This document shows positions 8,656-17,619 of a stretch of DNA of 64,000 nt, in pieces. The stretch comes from Pseudomonas moorei. Its GTDB lineage: Bacteria; Pseudomonadota; Gammaproteobacteria; Pseudomonadales; Pseudomonadaceae. The stretch covers positions 62,001 to 126,000 of the forward strand of contig NZ_VZPP01000005.1 of the NCBI RefSeq assembly GCF_008801475.1, written 5' to 3'. The number at the start of each line of letters is the position of its first letter. The first letter of the stretch is position 1. Under the pieces are notes generated by a model. The model was given only the letters and a program-made list of their open reading frames with translations, had not been told where the DNA came from and did no database searches. Both the position numbers and the translations under genes were made by a program.

Positions 8656-9582
8656 GTGAGTGAGCGTTCCAGCCATTGGCAATTGCAGAGCATCGTCAGC
8701 CAGCTGCGCACGGCACGTGACCAGTGGCGCGCGCAAAACGGCCGTGCCAGCACCGAGCAGGGAGGGCGCGAATTGCCGTCCCGCGCGGCCATGGCGGAGA
8801 TTCTCGAAGCCTTGTGCGGTGCGCTGTTTCCCATGCGCCTGGGACCGGTGGACCTGCGCGAGGAAAGTGAAGACTTCTACGTCGGCCATACCCTCGACGT
8901 CGCACTGAATGCCTTGCTGGCTCAGGCGCGGCTCGAATTGCGCTACGCCGCGCGCCACAGCGCCAAGGTCGACACCGAGGTCGAGGCCAGGACCATCCAG
9001 ATCATCCAGGACTTCGCCCTCGCGTTGCCGGGGTTGCGCAGCCTGCTCGATACCGATGTTCTGGCGGCCTATCACGGTGACCCGGCGGCACGCAGCGTCG
9101 ATGAAGTATTGCTGTGCTATCCGGGGATTCTGGCGGTGATTCACCATCGCCTGGCTCACCATTTGTATCGCGCCGGTTTGCCGTTGCTGGCGCGGATCAG
9201 CGCGGAAATCGCCCACTCGGCCACCGGCATCGACATTCACCCCGGCGCGCAGATTGGCCGCAGTTTTTTCATCGACCACGGGACAGGCGTGGTGATCGGC
9301 GAGACCGCCATCATCGGCGAGCGCGTGCGGATCTATCAGGCCGTGACCCTGGGCGCCAAGCGCTTCCCGGCGGACGAAGACGGTCAGTTGCAGAAGGGCC
9401 AGCCGCGTCACCCGATTGTCGAGGATGACGTGGTGATCTATGCCGGCGCGACGATTCTGGGACGGATCACCATTGGCAAGGGTTCGACCATTGGCGGCAA
9501 CGTCTGGCTGACCCGCAGCGTGCCGGCGGGCAGCAACCTGACCCAGGCGAATCTGCAGCATGATGATGGGGCGCAGAAGTAA
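8656..9582 (+). CDS. epsC: Serine O-acetyltransferase (EpsC/CysE type)
   Basis: This 308-residue protein has a helical N-terminal domain and a C-terminal left-handed beta-helix of hexapeptide repeats, visible as IDIHPGAQIGRSFFIDHGTG, VVIGETAIIGERVRIYQ and TILGRITIGKGSTIGG. It makes O-acetylserine from serine and acetyl-CoA, the carbon skeleton for cysteine synthesis. It is divergent from dcyD and shares a ~200-bp promoter region with it. It is longer at the N-terminus than E. coli CysE (273 residues), as is usual for the EpsC type in Pseudomonas. Confidence 0.92.
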   Translation: MSERSSHWQLQSIVSQLRTARDQWRAQNGRASTEQGGRELPSRAAMAEILEALCGALFPMRLGPVDLREESEDFYVGHTLDVALNALLAQARLELRYAARHSAKVDTEVEARTIQIIQDFALALPGLRSLLDTDVLAAYHGDPAARSVDEVLLCYPGILAVIHHRLAHHLYRAGLPLLARISAEIAHSATGIDIHPGAQIGRSFFIDHGTGVVIGETAIIGERVRIYQAVTLGAKRFPADEDGQLQKGQPRHPIVEDDVVIYAGATILGRITIGKGSTIGGNVWLTRSVPAGSNLTQANLQHDDGAQK

Positions 9583-9612
9583 TTCCAGAAATCCTGGCTG
9601 ACTGACAGGCCC

Positions 9613-9708
9613 TCATCGCGAGCAAGCTCGCTCCCACAGGATTTTCGGGTGTTCACAGTCATGGTGTTCACTGAAGATCCGCGGTGGGAGCGAGCTTGCT
9701 CGCGATTG
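9613..9708. repeat. REPIN (two inverted REP elements)
   Basis: TCGCGAGCAAGCTCGCTCCC at 9617 and GGGAGCGAGCTTGCTCGCGA at 9686 are exact reverse complements about 50 bases apart, the usual REPIN layout of P. fluorescens-group genomes. Confidence 0.85.
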
Positions 9709-9832
9709 GATTTCATGCCGAATCGAGCTAACGGCTTTGATTTAATCCTGCCTCATACCCTCCCTTGAACTGGCACAAGAAAACGACCGCCGAGCCCTGC
9801 GATTAGTCCTTAGCACCCTATCCATGTTTAAA

Positions 9833-9848
9833 TTGAACGTTCATTCAA
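9833..9848. promoter_or_regulatory. Candidate BetI operator upstream of betT
   Basis: TTGAACGTTCATTCAA contains the perfect palindrome TGAACGTTCA (9834-9843), about 105 bases before betT. BetI is a TetR-type repressor that controls choline genes through palindromes of this kind. The assignment is inferred from position and symmetry. Confidence 0.45.
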
Positions 9849-9946
9849 GTTAAACCGGTGGTTCGCCGCCCGCTCACAACAGGAGGCTTGCCTTTGCTGA
9901 GTCTGATTTCTACAGCCACGTTTTACCCCTTCGAGGTGCACCGTTC

Positions 9947-11941
9947 ATGAGTGCATCGTCCCTCCCTCCAAGCGGCCTGGTCCGCATGAATCCGCCAGTG
10001 TTCTACTTTGCGGCGAGTTTCATTCTGCTGTTCGGCGTCGTGGTCATCGCCTTGCCCGAACAGGCCGGTGCCTGGTTGCTGGCGGCGCAAAACTGGGCGG
10101 CCAACACGGTCGGCTGGTACTACATGCTGGCGATGACGCTGTATCTGGTCTTCGTGGTGGTCACCGCCTTGTCCGGCTACGGCAAGATCAAGCTCGGTGC
10201 CGACCACGACGAGCCCGAGTTCAGCTACCTGTCCTGGGCCGGCATGTTGTTCGCCGCCGGCATCAGCATCACCCTGTTTTTCTTCTGTGTGTCCGAACCG
10301 CTGACCCACATGCTGCAACCGCCCCAAGGCGAGGCCGGCACGGCGGATGCAGCGCGTCAGGCGATGCAGATTCTGTTTCTGCACTGGGGGCTGCACGGCT
10401 GGGGTGTGTTCGCTTTCGTCGGCATGGCGCTGGCGTATTTCGCCTACCGCCATAACCTGCCGCTGGCCTTGCGTTCGGCGCTGTATCCGCTGATTGGCAA
10501 GCGCATCAACGGGCCGATCGGCTACGCGGTGGATGGCTTCGGCATCATCGCCACGGTGTTCGGTCTCGGTGCGGACATGGGCTTTGGTGTGCTGCACCTC
10601 AACTCGGGCCTGGACTACCTGTTCGGCATCGCCCACACCCAGTGGATTCAGGTCGGCCTGATCACCCTGATGATGGGGGCGGCGATCATCGTTGCCGTGT
10701 CCGGCGTCGATAAGGGTGTGCGGGTCATGTCCGACATCAACATGCTGCTGGCCTGCGCGTTGCTGCTGTTCGTGTTGTTCGCCGGCCCGACGCAGCACCT
10801 GCTCAATACCCTGATCCAGAACCTCGGTGACTACCTCGGCGCCTTGCCGATGAAAAGTTTCGACCTTTACGCTTATGACAAACCCAGCGACTGGCTCGGC
10901 GGCTGGACGGTGTTCTACTGGGCCTGGTGGATTGCCTGGTCGCCGTTCGTGGGCCTGTTCATCGCGCGGATTTCCCGCGGCCGCACCATCCGCGAATTCG
11001 TCTTCGGTGTGCTGCTGATCCCGCTCGGTTTCACCCTGGCGTGGATGTCGATTTTCGGCAACAGCGCCATCGACCAAGTGCTCAACCATGGCATGAGTGC
11101 GCTGGGCATGTCGGCCATCGATAACCCGTCGATGACCCTGTACCTGCTGCTGGAAACCTACCCGTGGAGCAAAACCGTGATTGCGGTCACGGTGTTCATC
11201 AGCTTCGTGTTCTTCGTGACTTCGGCCGACTCCGGCACGGTGGTGTTGTCGACGCTGTCCGCCAAGGGCGGAAACCCGGACGAAGACGGGCCGAAATGGC
11301 TGCGGGTGTTCTGGGGCGCGATGACGGCGCTGGTGACCAGTGCGCTGCTGTTCTCCGGCAGCATCGATGCGCTGAAGTCGGCGGTGGTGCTGACTTCGCT
11401 GCCGTTCTCGCTGATTTTGCTGTTGATGATGTGGGGGCTGCACAAAGCGTTTTACCTGGAGTCGCAAAAGCAGATCGCGCAGTTGCATTCCCTGGCGCCG
11501 GTGTCCGGCTCGCGGCGCGGCGGCTGGCGTCAGCGCTTGAGTCAGGCGGTGCATTTCCCGTCGCGGGACGAGGTCTATCGCTTCCTCGATTCGACGGTGC
11601 GCCCGGCCATTGAAGAAGTCTCGGCGGTGTTCGTCGAAAAGGGCCTGAAGGTCATCACGCAGCCGGACCCGGCCAATGACAACGTCAGCCTGGAAATTGG
11701 TCACGGTGACGAGCATCCGTTTATCTATCAGGTGCAGATGCGTGGCTACTTCACGCCGTCATTTGCCCGCGGCGGCATGGGCTCCAAGGAGCTCAACAAC
11801 CGTCGTTATTACCGGGCCGAAGTGCATTTGAGCGAGGGCAGTCAGAACTACGATCTGGTGGGGTACACCAAGGAACAGATCATCAACGACATCCTTGATC
11901 AGTACGAGCGGCACATGCAGTTCCTGCATCTGGTGCGTTGA
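9947..11941 (+). CDS. betT: Choline transporter BetT (BCCT family)
   Basis: This 664-residue secondary transporter has about 12 membrane segments spanning residues 15-515, with the BCCT signature region FYWAWWIAWSPFVGLFIARIS and GADMGFGVLHLNSGL. A long cytoplasmic C-terminal tail (about residues 515-664) contains FPSRDEVYRFLDSTVRPAI and ends in DILDQYERHMQFLHLVR. Such C-tails sense osmotic strength in BetT and BetP. It imports choline driven by ion gradients, for conversion to glycine betaine. The betIBA genes are not in this window. The start ATG follows a GAGGTG-type ribosome-binding site. Confidence 0.93.
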   Translation: MSASSLPPSGLVRMNPPVFYFAASFILLFGVVVIALPEQAGAWLLAAQNWAANTVGWYYMLAMTLYLVFVVVTALSGYGKIKLGADHDEPEFSYLSWAGMLFAAGISITLFFFCVSEPLTHMLQPPQGEAGTADAARQAMQILFLHWGLHGWGVFAFVGMALAYFAYRHNLPLALRSALYPLIGKRINGPIGYAVDGFGIIATVFGLGADMGFGVLHLNSGLDYLFGIAHTQWIQVGLITLMMGAAIIVAVSGVDKGVRVMSDINMLLACALLLFVLFAGPTQHLLNTLIQNLGDYLGALPMKSFDLYAYDKPSDWLGGWTVFYWAWWIAWSPFVGLFIARISRGRTIREFVFGVLLIPLGFTLAWMSIFGNSAIDQVLNHGMSALGMSAIDNPSMTLYLLLETYPWSKTVIAVTVFISFVFFVTSADSGTVVLSTLSAKGGNPDEDGPKWLRVFWGAMTALVTSALLFSGSIDALKSAVVLTSLPFSLILLLMMWGLHKAFYLESQKQIAQLHSLAPVSGSRRGGWRQRLSQAVHFPSRDEVYRFLDSTVRPAIEEVSAVFVEKGLKVITQPDPANDNVSLEIGHGDEHPFIYQVQMRGYFTPSFARGGMGSKELNNRRYYRAEVHLSEGSQNYDLVGYTKEQIINDILDQYERHMQFLHLVR

Positions 11942-11949
11942 TCGGGGGA

Positions 11950-12210
11950 TCAGGTTTCGCTGGTCAGCACCATGAACAACACCAGCGCCGCCACCGGAAC
12001 GCTGAACACCACGGTCCCGACCACCACTTCGGTGCTCAATGGCTGACCGGCGTGAACCATGCCGACCGCGGAATTGATCAATGTGAGCGCCAGCCACAGC
12101 GCGACAAAGCCATAGGCCAGGGTCTGGCGGGTGAAGCCGATTTTCTCGCCGATGAACAGCATCAGCGCCAGGAGGATCAGGCCGAAGGTGATGATGATGG
12201 TGGTGTGCAT
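11950..12210 (-). CDS. Small membrane protein, unknown function
   Basis: This 86-residue protein starts at ATG 12210 (MHTTIIITFGLILL). Three hydrophobic segments lie at about residues 3-20, 29-46 and 62-82, so it is an integral inner-membrane protein. It ends 9 bases from betT on the opposite strand, so the two genes converge without an obvious terminator. The conserved-looking KIGFTRQTLAYGF loop between segments 1 and 2 is basic. I do not recognise a family name. Confidence 0.65.
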   Translation of the reverse strand: MHTTIIITFGLILLALMLFIGEKIGFTRQTLAYGFVALWLALTLINSAVGMVHAGQPLSTEVVVGTVVFSVPVAALVLFMVLTSET

Positions 12211-12646
12211 GGTCTGTGTTCCGTCCGATAGATGAGCAATGCCCGACAAACCGCGATCGCGAGCAAGCTCGCGCCCACAAAGATCACTGCGATCCCTGTG
12301 GGAGCGAGCTTGCTCGCGATTGGGGTCACGACGGTGTCAGTGCAAGCCAAGTCATCAATACCACTACTGAGCATAGGTCAGGCGGGCCCGGCCTTAAACC
12401 AACCCACCCTTGACCCGCAGGATCTGCCCATTCGCCCGGGATGAAATTCCTCAATGACACACCACCGTCACCGATGCCGGTGTTTGGGGGATGTGTTTGC
12501 GCGGGCCGGATGAGATCAAACGATGAATTCTGTGAAACGTTTCAGCAATTGGTCGACGTCGGGCTTTTCTGGCGTTTGTCTAAGCGTATGCTGGGCGACT
12601 GGCGAAGCAGTCGATACCAGATTCAAGACAGACAAGAGAGGATTCG
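12211..12646. other. Spacer with REPIN pair
   Basis: This 436-base region has two REP elements facing each other (about 12259-12283 and 12298-12322), followed by about 320 bases without a supported gene. The last ~60 bases hold the promoter and ribosome-binding site (GAGAGGATTCG) of the aldo/keto reductase gene. Confidence 0.65.
12259..12322. repeat. REPIN
   Basis: TCGCGAGCAAGCTCGCGCCC at 12263 and GGGAGCGAGCTTGCTCGCGA at 12300 form a tight inverted pair of the main REP class of this genome. Confidence 0.85.
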
Positions 12647-13684
12647 ATGACTTACACCGCTGCCGAAAACCGCTACGACTCCATTCCTTACCGCCGCGTG
12701 GGCCGCAGCGGGCTGGTGCTGCCGGCGCTGTCCCTGGGTCTGTGGCACAACTTCGGCGACAGCACGCCGATCGATACCCAGCGTGCGTTGTTGCGCACTG
12801 CGTTTGACCTGGGCATCAACCATTTCGACCTGGCCAACAACTACGGCCCGCCCTACGGCAGCGCCGAGATCAACTTCGGGCGTTTGCTGCGCGAGGACTT
12901 CAAGCAATACCGCGATGAGCTGATCATCTCCAGCAAGGCCGGTTGGGACATGTGGCCCGGCCCTTACGGTCAGGGCGGCGGTTCACGCAAGTACGTGCTG
13001 GCCAGCCTCGACCAGAGCCTGCAGCGCCTGGGCGTGGATTACGTGGACATTTTCTATTCCCACCGTTTCGACCCGGACACCCCGCTGGAAGAAACCGCCA
13101 GCGCACTGGCCACCGCGGTGCAACAGGGCAAGGCGCTGTACATCGGCATTTCGTCCTATTCCGGGGTGAAGACCCGCGAAATGGCGGCGCTGCTCAAAGA
13201 GTGGAAAGTCCCGCTGCTGATCCATCAACCGGCCTACAACCTGCTCAATCGCTGGGTGGAAAAAGACCTGCTCGATACCACCGACGAACTTGGCACGGGT
13301 GTGATTGCGTTCACGCCACTGGCCCAGGGTTTGCTGACCGACAAGTACCTCAATGGCGTGCCGGCGGATGCACGGGTCAATCGTCCTGGCGGCGCTTCGT
13401 TGCAGGCTTCGCACCTGTCCGAGGCCAACATTGCCCACGTGCGTGCGCTTAACGAGATCGCCAAGCGTCGCGGTCAAAGTCTGGCGCAACTGGCCCTGGC
13501 CTGGACCTTGCGCGACCCACGCGTAACCTCGGCGCTGATCGGTGCGAGCCGGCCGGAGCAGATTATCGAGAACGTCGGGGCGTTGAAGAATTTGAGTTTC
13601 AGTGAGCAGGAGCTGGCGGAGATCGACCGGTTTGCTCAGGAGGGTGGGATCAATCTTTGGGAGAAGCCTTCGACGGCTGAGTAA
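12647..13684 (+). CDS. mgrA: L-glyceraldehyde 3-phosphate reductase-like aldo/keto reductase
   Basis: This 345-residue AKR14-type protein has the (beta/alpha)8 fold. The catalytic set is visible as HFDLANNYGP (Asp, Tyr), SSKAGWDMWPGPYG (Lys) and YVDIFYSHRFDP (His). The C-terminal NADPH-binding stretch GASRPEQIIENVGAL is also clear. Homologues (YghZ, now Gpr/MgrA) reduce L-glyceraldehyde 3-phosphate and methylglyoxal with NADPH, a detoxification role. It is a single gene flanked by REP elements. Confidence 0.88.
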   Translation: MTYTAAENRYDSIPYRRVGRSGLVLPALSLGLWHNFGDSTPIDTQRALLRTAFDLGINHFDLANNYGPPYGSAEINFGRLLREDFKQYRDELIISSKAGWDMWPGPYGQGGGSRKYVLASLDQSLQRLGVDYVDIFYSHRFDPDTPLEETASALATAVQQGKALYIGISSYSGVKTREMAALLKEWKVPLLIHQPAYNLLNRWVEKDLLDTTDELGTGVIAFTPLAQGLLTDKYLNGVPADARVNRPGGASLQASHLSEANIAHVRALNEIAKRRGQSLAQLALAWTLRDPRVTSALIGASRPEQIIENVGALKNLSFSEQELAEIDRFAQEGGINLWEKPSTAE

Positions 13685-13718
13685 CCGTCAGCCAGGTCTT
13701 CTGGCGTCTGCTCCGTCC

Positions 13719-13812
13719 TTATCGCGAGCAGGCTCGCTCCCACAGGGATGGCGGTTGACCGCAAAATTTTGGTCAACACAGAACCAGTGTGGGAGCGAGC
13801 CTGCTCGCGATG
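13719..13812. repeat. REPIN
   Basis: The inverted pair ATCGCGAGCAGGCTCGCTCC (13720) and GGGAGCGAGCCTGCTCGCGA (13790) belongs to the AGGCT/AGCCT variant of the REP core. It lies between the reductase gene and tauD. Confidence 0.85.
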
Positions 13813-13843
13813 GGGCCGGGACAATCAATACTGCACTTGGAGT

Positions 13844-14686
13844 TCAGCGAAAAAACGGCACATCCCCCAACACCGTCGCCCGCTGCATCACCCGCCGCGC
13901 CGGCCGGTAATCATCCACCGCGTAATGTTGTGTCACGCGGTTATCCCAGAAGGCGATGTCGTCTTTCTGCCAGCGCCAGCGAATGGTGAATTCCGGCCGG
14001 GTGGCGTGGGCGAACAGGAACTTCAGAATCGCCTCGCTTTCGGTTTCCGACAGCTCGTTGATCTTCGACGTGAACCCTTCATTGACGAACAACGAGCGAC
14101 GCCCGCTCACCGGATGGGTACGGATCACCGGGTGCGACAGCGGTGGATTCTTGCGCCGTGCTTCTTCCCATTGGGCCAACGCTTCTGGCGTATTGCCGTA
14201 GCGCTCCAGCGGGAACGAACGGGTGAAGTCGTGGGTGGCGGTCAGCCCTTCGAGCAAGGCTTTCACCGGCGCCGACAAGGCTTCGTACGCCGCAATCCCG
14301 CTGGCCCACAGGGTGTCGCCGCCGAACTCCGGCAGCAGCTTGGCGCTGAGCACCGCGCCCATCGCCGGGGTGGGCAGGAAGGTCACGTCGGTGTGCCAGA
14401 TTGCGTTGTCGCGCACGTCGGTGACGGCGGTGTCGAGAATCAGTACTTCCGGTTGTTCCGGCACGTTCGGGTAGATCGGGTGAATGTGCAGATCACCGAA
14501 ATTGGCCGCGAAACGCGCTTGCTGCTGGGGCGTGATCGGTTGGTCGCGGAAGAACAGTACCTGATGCTTGAGCAACGCTTGCTCGATGGCGTCGCGCTGT
14601 TCCAGGTTCAGTGGCTGGCTGATGTCGACGCCGCTGATCTGCGCGCCGAGGGCGGAGCTTAGTGGGGTGATGGTCAGGTGGCTCAT
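13844..14686 (-). CDS. tauD: Taurine dioxygenase
   Basis: This is a 280-residue Fe(II)/2-oxoglutarate dioxygenase. It converts taurine to aminoacetaldehyde and sulfite. The iron ligands are seen as WHTDVTF (His and Asp) and the distal His in [15 protein letters not shown], whose Arg binds 2-oxoglutarate. The start is ATG 14686 ([11 protein letters not shown]), within the usual length of TauD (277-283 residues). It is the last gene of tauABCD, separated from tauC by a 72-base gap that contains a REP palindrome. Confidence 0.94.
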   Translation of the reverse strand: MSHLTITPLSSALGAQISGVDISQPLNLEQRDAIEQALLKHQVLFFRDQPITPQQQARFAANFGDLHIHPIYPNVPEQPEVLILDTAVTDVRDNAIWHTDVTFLPTPAMGAVLSAKLLPEFGGDTLWASGIAAYEALSAPVKALLEGLTATHDFTRSFPLERYGNTPEALAQWEEARRKNPPLSHPVIRTHPVSGRRSLFVNEGFTSKINELSETESEAILKFLFAHATRPEFTIRWRWQKDDIAFWDNRVTQHYAVDDYRPARRVMQRATVLGDVPFFR

Positions 14687-14717
14687 GGTGGTTCTCTTCA
14701 AATCTGAGTGTTGACTC

Positions 14718-14741
14718 CTGTGGGAGCTTGCTCCCACAGGT
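14718..14741. repeat. REP palindrome inside the tau operon
   Basis: CCTGTGGGAGCTTGCTCCCA, continuing to CAGG, is a perfect short palindrome placed between the tauC stop and the tauD start. It may protect the upstream mRNA or partly uncouple tauD expression. Confidence 0.8.
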
Positions 14742-14758
14742 TTTTCACATGGCAATTT

Positions 14759-15592
14759 TTAGTGAGCCTGGCCGTGCCATGGCACGAGTTTGCGTTGCAG
14801 GGCGCGCAAGCCCATCTCCATGGCAAAGGCGATCAGCGCGATCACCAGAATCCCCAGGACCACCACATCGGTGACCAGGAACTGCGCGGCCGACTGCACC
14901 ATGAAACCCAGGCCGCTGGTGGCGGCGATCAATTCGGCGGCGACCAGTGTCGACCAGCCCACACCCAGACCAATGCGCACACCGGTCAAAATATCCGGCA
15001 GCGCGCTGGGCAGAATCACATGGCGAATCAACTGCGCACGGGTCGCGCCCAACGACTGCGCGGCGCGCAACTTCGCCGGGTCGACCGTGCGTACACCGGT
15101 CGCGGTGGCAATGGCGATCGGGGCGAAAATGGCCAGGTAGATCAACAGCACTTTCGACAGCTCGCCGATGCCGCACCAGATCACGATCAGCGGCAGATAG
15201 GCCAGCGGTGGAATCGGGCGGTAGAACTCGATCAGCGGATCGAGAACGCCGCGAGCGATGCGGTTGTGGCCGATGGCGATGCCAACCGGTACGGCGCTCA
15301 GCACCGCGAAGCCCAGGCCCAGGCCGATGCGGCTGAGGCTCGCGCCCAGGTGCTGCCACAGGGTCGAATCCATGTAGCCGCTGGTGGCCAGCAACCAGCC
15401 TTTTTGCAGGACGGCGGACGGTGGTGGCAGGAACAAGGGTTCAATCAAACCGGTCGCGGTAACGGCCCACCAGAGGACCACGAGGGCGATCAGCGTCAGC
15501 ACGCTGATCCAGCGAGTGCTCAAAGTGCGACGAACCGGAATCACCGAAGCGCCGGGTTTTACCGCAACGGCCGGAATTTCATAGCTGCTCAT
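14759..15592 (-). CDS. tauC: Taurine ABC transporter, permease
   Basis: This is a 277-residue SsuC/TauC-type permease with about six membrane helices (first near residues 25-47) and an EAA-like loop near SLGATRARQL. It imports taurine with TauA and TauB. Its ATG overlaps the tauB stop by 4 bases (ATGA), indicating coupled translation. The cytoplasmic N-terminus is about 25 residues with VRRTLSTRW just before helix 1. Confidence 0.93.
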   Translation of the reverse strand: MSSYEIPAVAVKPGASVIPVRRTLSTRWISVLTLIALVVLWWAVTATGLIEPLFLPPPSAVLQKGWLLATSGYMDSTLWQHLGASLSRIGLGLGFAVLSAVPVGIAIGHNRIARGVLDPLIEFYRPIPPLAYLPLIVIWCGIGELSKVLLIYLAIFAPIAIATATGVRTVDPAKLRAAQSLGATRAQLIRHVILPSALPDILTGVRIGLGVGWSTLVAAELIAATSGLGFMVQSAAQFLVTDVVVLGILVIALIAFAMEMGLRALQRKLVPWHGQAH

Positions 15593-16383
15593 GCGCGCTC
15601 CTGCCGCTGGGCGGCGCTGCGTTGGGAGAAGACTCTGGCGAGCACGTGTTCGCGGGTTTCGATAAAGCGCGGGTCGGATTTGATCGCCCGTGCCGACTCG
15701 CCGGCCGCGTAACGCTGGCCGAAGTCCAGGCTCAGGCGTTCGACGATTTGCCCTGGATTGGGCGCCAGCAGAATCAGGTCGGTGGCGAGGAACACGGCTT
15801 CTTCGATGTCGTGGGTAATCAGGAACACCGGTTTGGCCGTGCGCCGCCAGACTTGCAGCAGCAGTTCCTGCATCTGCTCGCGGGTGAACGCATCGAGGGC
15901 ACCAAAGGGTTCGTCCATCAATAAAACCCGTGGGTCGGCAGCGAGGGCGCGGGCCAGGCCGACGCGCTGCTTCTGCCCACCGGACAGTTGCCAGATGCGG
16001 CGGTGTTCAAATCCGGAAAGGTCTACCAGCGCGAGCATTTCCCGGGCGCGGATTTCGCGTTTGTCCCGAGGAATGCCGGCCAGTTCCAGGCCGAAGCCGA
16101 CGTTGGCCAGCACGTCCTGCCAGGGCAGCAGGGCGTCGTCCTGGAACACCACGCCGCGTTCGGCACTCGGGCCTTTGACGGGCACGCCGTCGAGGGTGAT
16201 GCGTCCGGCGCTGGGTTCGACGAAACCGGCAATCAGGTTCAACAGCGAAGTCTTGCCACTGCCGGACGGGCCGAGGGCAACCAGCAATTGCCGGGGCCCC
16301 AGGCTCAGGGAAATATCCGCCAGCACCGGTTCCGGGCTGCCAGGGTACTGTGCGCTGATGCGCTCCAGCTGTAGCAAGGCCAT
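15589..16383 (-). CDS. tauB: Taurine ABC transporter, ATP-binding protein
   Basis: This 264-residue ATPase of the SsuB/TauB branch has Walker [13 protein letters not shown], signature [19 protein letters not shown], Walker [13 protein letters not shown] and switch [11 protein letters not shown]. It drives taurine import through TauC. It lies 17 bases after tauA and overlaps tauC, so the tauABC genes form a tight operon. Confidence 0.94.
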   Translation of the reverse strand: MALLQLERISAQYPGSPEPVLADISLSLGPRQLLVALGPSGSGKTSLLNLIAGFVEPSAGRITLDGVPVKGPSAERGVVFQDDALLPWQDVLANVGFGLELAGIPRDKREIRAREMLALVDLSGFEHRRIWQLSGGQKQRVGLARALAADPRVLLMDEPFGALDAFTREQMQELLLQVWRRTAKPVFLITHDIEEAVFLATDLILLAPNPGQIVERLSLDFGQRYAAGESARAIKSDPRFIETREHVLARVFSQRSAAQRQERA

Positions 16384-16399
16384 GGCGATGAACTCCCGA

Positions 16400-17377
16400 T
16401 CAGTTGGTGATGAACTTGGCGCTGACGTAGGGTGCGTAGTCCGGCAGCACAGCCTCGACCTTGCCTTGTTCCTTGAGGAACGCGGCGGTGTCGGTGATGG
16501 CCTTGGTGGTCGGCGCCCCCAGGGTGATGACCTGATCAGCCGCCAGCGGATAGACGTTGCCTTGCAGCAGCAGCGGAATATCGCTGGCCTTGGCGCCAGA
16601 CAGTTTTACAAGCTTGTCGACATTGCCTTGATTGGCCAGCCAGGCTTTCGGGTCTTTGCGGTAGTCGGCGTAGGCGTCCAGGGTCACTTTGGCGAACGCA
16701 GTGACGATTTCCGGGTGCTTCTCGGCGAAGTCCTTGCGCACGATCCAGGCATCGAAGGTCGGCGCGCCGAACTTGGCCAGTTCGCCGGAGGTGATCAGCA
16801 CTTTGCCGTTTTCCTTGGCGACGCCCAGGGCCGGGTCCCACACGTAGGTGGCATCGATGTCGCCGCGTTTCCATGCAGCGATGATGGCGGGCGGGGCGAG
16901 GTTGAGGACGGTGACTTTCGACGGGTCGATGTTCCAGTGCTTCAGCGCGGCCAGCAGGCTGTAGTGGCCGGTGGAAACGAATGGCACGGCGATTTTCTTG
17001 CCGCTCAGGTCTTGCGGGGTCTTGATCCCGGAACCGTCACGGGCCACCAGCGCTTCGGCGGCGCCGATCTGGGTGGCGATGAGGAAGGTTTCCACCGGGA
17101 CTTTGCGGGTAATGGCCGCCGTCAGGGGGCTGGAACCGAGGTAGCCGATCTGCACGTCACCGGAGGCGATGGCGGCGATGATGTCGGCACCGTTATCGAA
17201 TTTGCGCCAGCTGATGTCGGCCTTGGTGGCTTTTTCATAGGCGCCATCGGCCTGGGCGACTTTCGCCGGGTCAACGGTGGTCTGGTAGGCGACGGTCACG
17301 TCAGCCGCCTGGGCAAAGAAGCTCGCTGCCGCTAGAGAGGCGGCCGCCAGCAGGCGAAGAGGGAAATGCAGTTTCAT
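16400..17377 (-). CDS. tauA: Taurine ABC transporter, periplasmic binding protein
   Basis: This 325-residue protein carries a signal peptide ([19 protein letters not shown], cleavage near FAQAADV) and a nitrate/sulfonate-type binding fold with [23 protein letters not shown] and VWDPALG. It binds taurine in the periplasm. It is the first gene of the operon. The AT-rich region upstream (17400-17480) fits sulfate-starvation control by CysB. Confidence 0.94.
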   Translation of the reverse strand: MKLHFPLRLLAAASLAAASFFAQAADVTVAYQTTVDPAKVAQADGAYEKATKADISWRKFDNGADIIAAIASGDVQIGYLGSSPLTAAITRKVPVETFLIATQIGAAEALVARDGSGIKTPQDLSGKKIAVPFVSTGHYSLLAALKHWNIDPSKVTVLNLAPPAIIAAWKRGDIDATYVWDPALGVAKENGKVLITSGELAKFGAPTFDAWIVRKDFAEKHPEIVTAFAKVTLDAYADYRKDPKAWLANQGNVDKLVKLSGAKASDIPLLLQGNVYPLAADQVITLGAPTTKAITDTAAFLKEQGKVEAVLPDYAPYVSAKFITN

Positions 17378-17399
17378 CGGGAAGCTCCTTGTCAGGCGA

Positions 17400-17490
17400 C
17401 CGAGAGTCGGCGTGAAAGGAGACTAAATGATATAAGAATTCGAAAATAAATAACTTTTTAGAATGAGCTTATGAGCGGAAAAATCTAAGG
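17400..17490 (-). promoter_or_regulatory. AT-rich promoter region of tauABCD
   Basis: About 80 bases upstream of tauA the sequence becomes very AT-rich (AAATGATATAAGAATTCG, then AAAATAAATAACTTTTTAG). This matches the pattern seen before the other sulfur operons in this window and is a likely CysB-dependent promoter. Individual elements were not resolved. Confidence 0.35.
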
Positions 17491-17510
17491 AGTCGCTTGG
17501 ATCGTCTTTC

Positions 17511-17603
17511 TGTGGGAGCGGGCTTGCTCGCGAAAAGGGCGTGTCAGTCGACGATCATGTTGACTGATACGGCGCCTTCGCGGGCAAGCCCGCTCCCACA
17601 AGG
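17511..17603. repeat. REPIN
   Basis: GTGGGAGCGGGCTTGCTCGCG (17512) and CGCGGGCAAGCCCGCTCCCA (17578) form an inverted pair of the GGGCT/AGCCC variant between tauA and gshA. Confidence 0.8.
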
Positions 17604-17619
17604 AGGCTACGGCTGCAGG

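Larger units (their letters stand above)
9583..9946. other. Spacer with REPIN pair and betT control region
   Basis: This gene-free 364-base spacer carries two REP palindromes in opposite orientation (about 9613-9640 and 9683-9708) and then the betT promoter region with a TGAACGTTCA palindrome. I see no coding frame. Confidence 0.7.

Noticed and set aside
9923..11716. 597-codon open frame antisense to betT
   Set aside because: Composition is typical of a shadow frame (His/Gln/Arg-rich), and betT explains the region.
12441..12650. Possible 69-codon gene before the aldo/keto reductase
   Set aside because: No ribosome site and no protein-like composition, and it ends inside the ribosome-binding region of the next gene.
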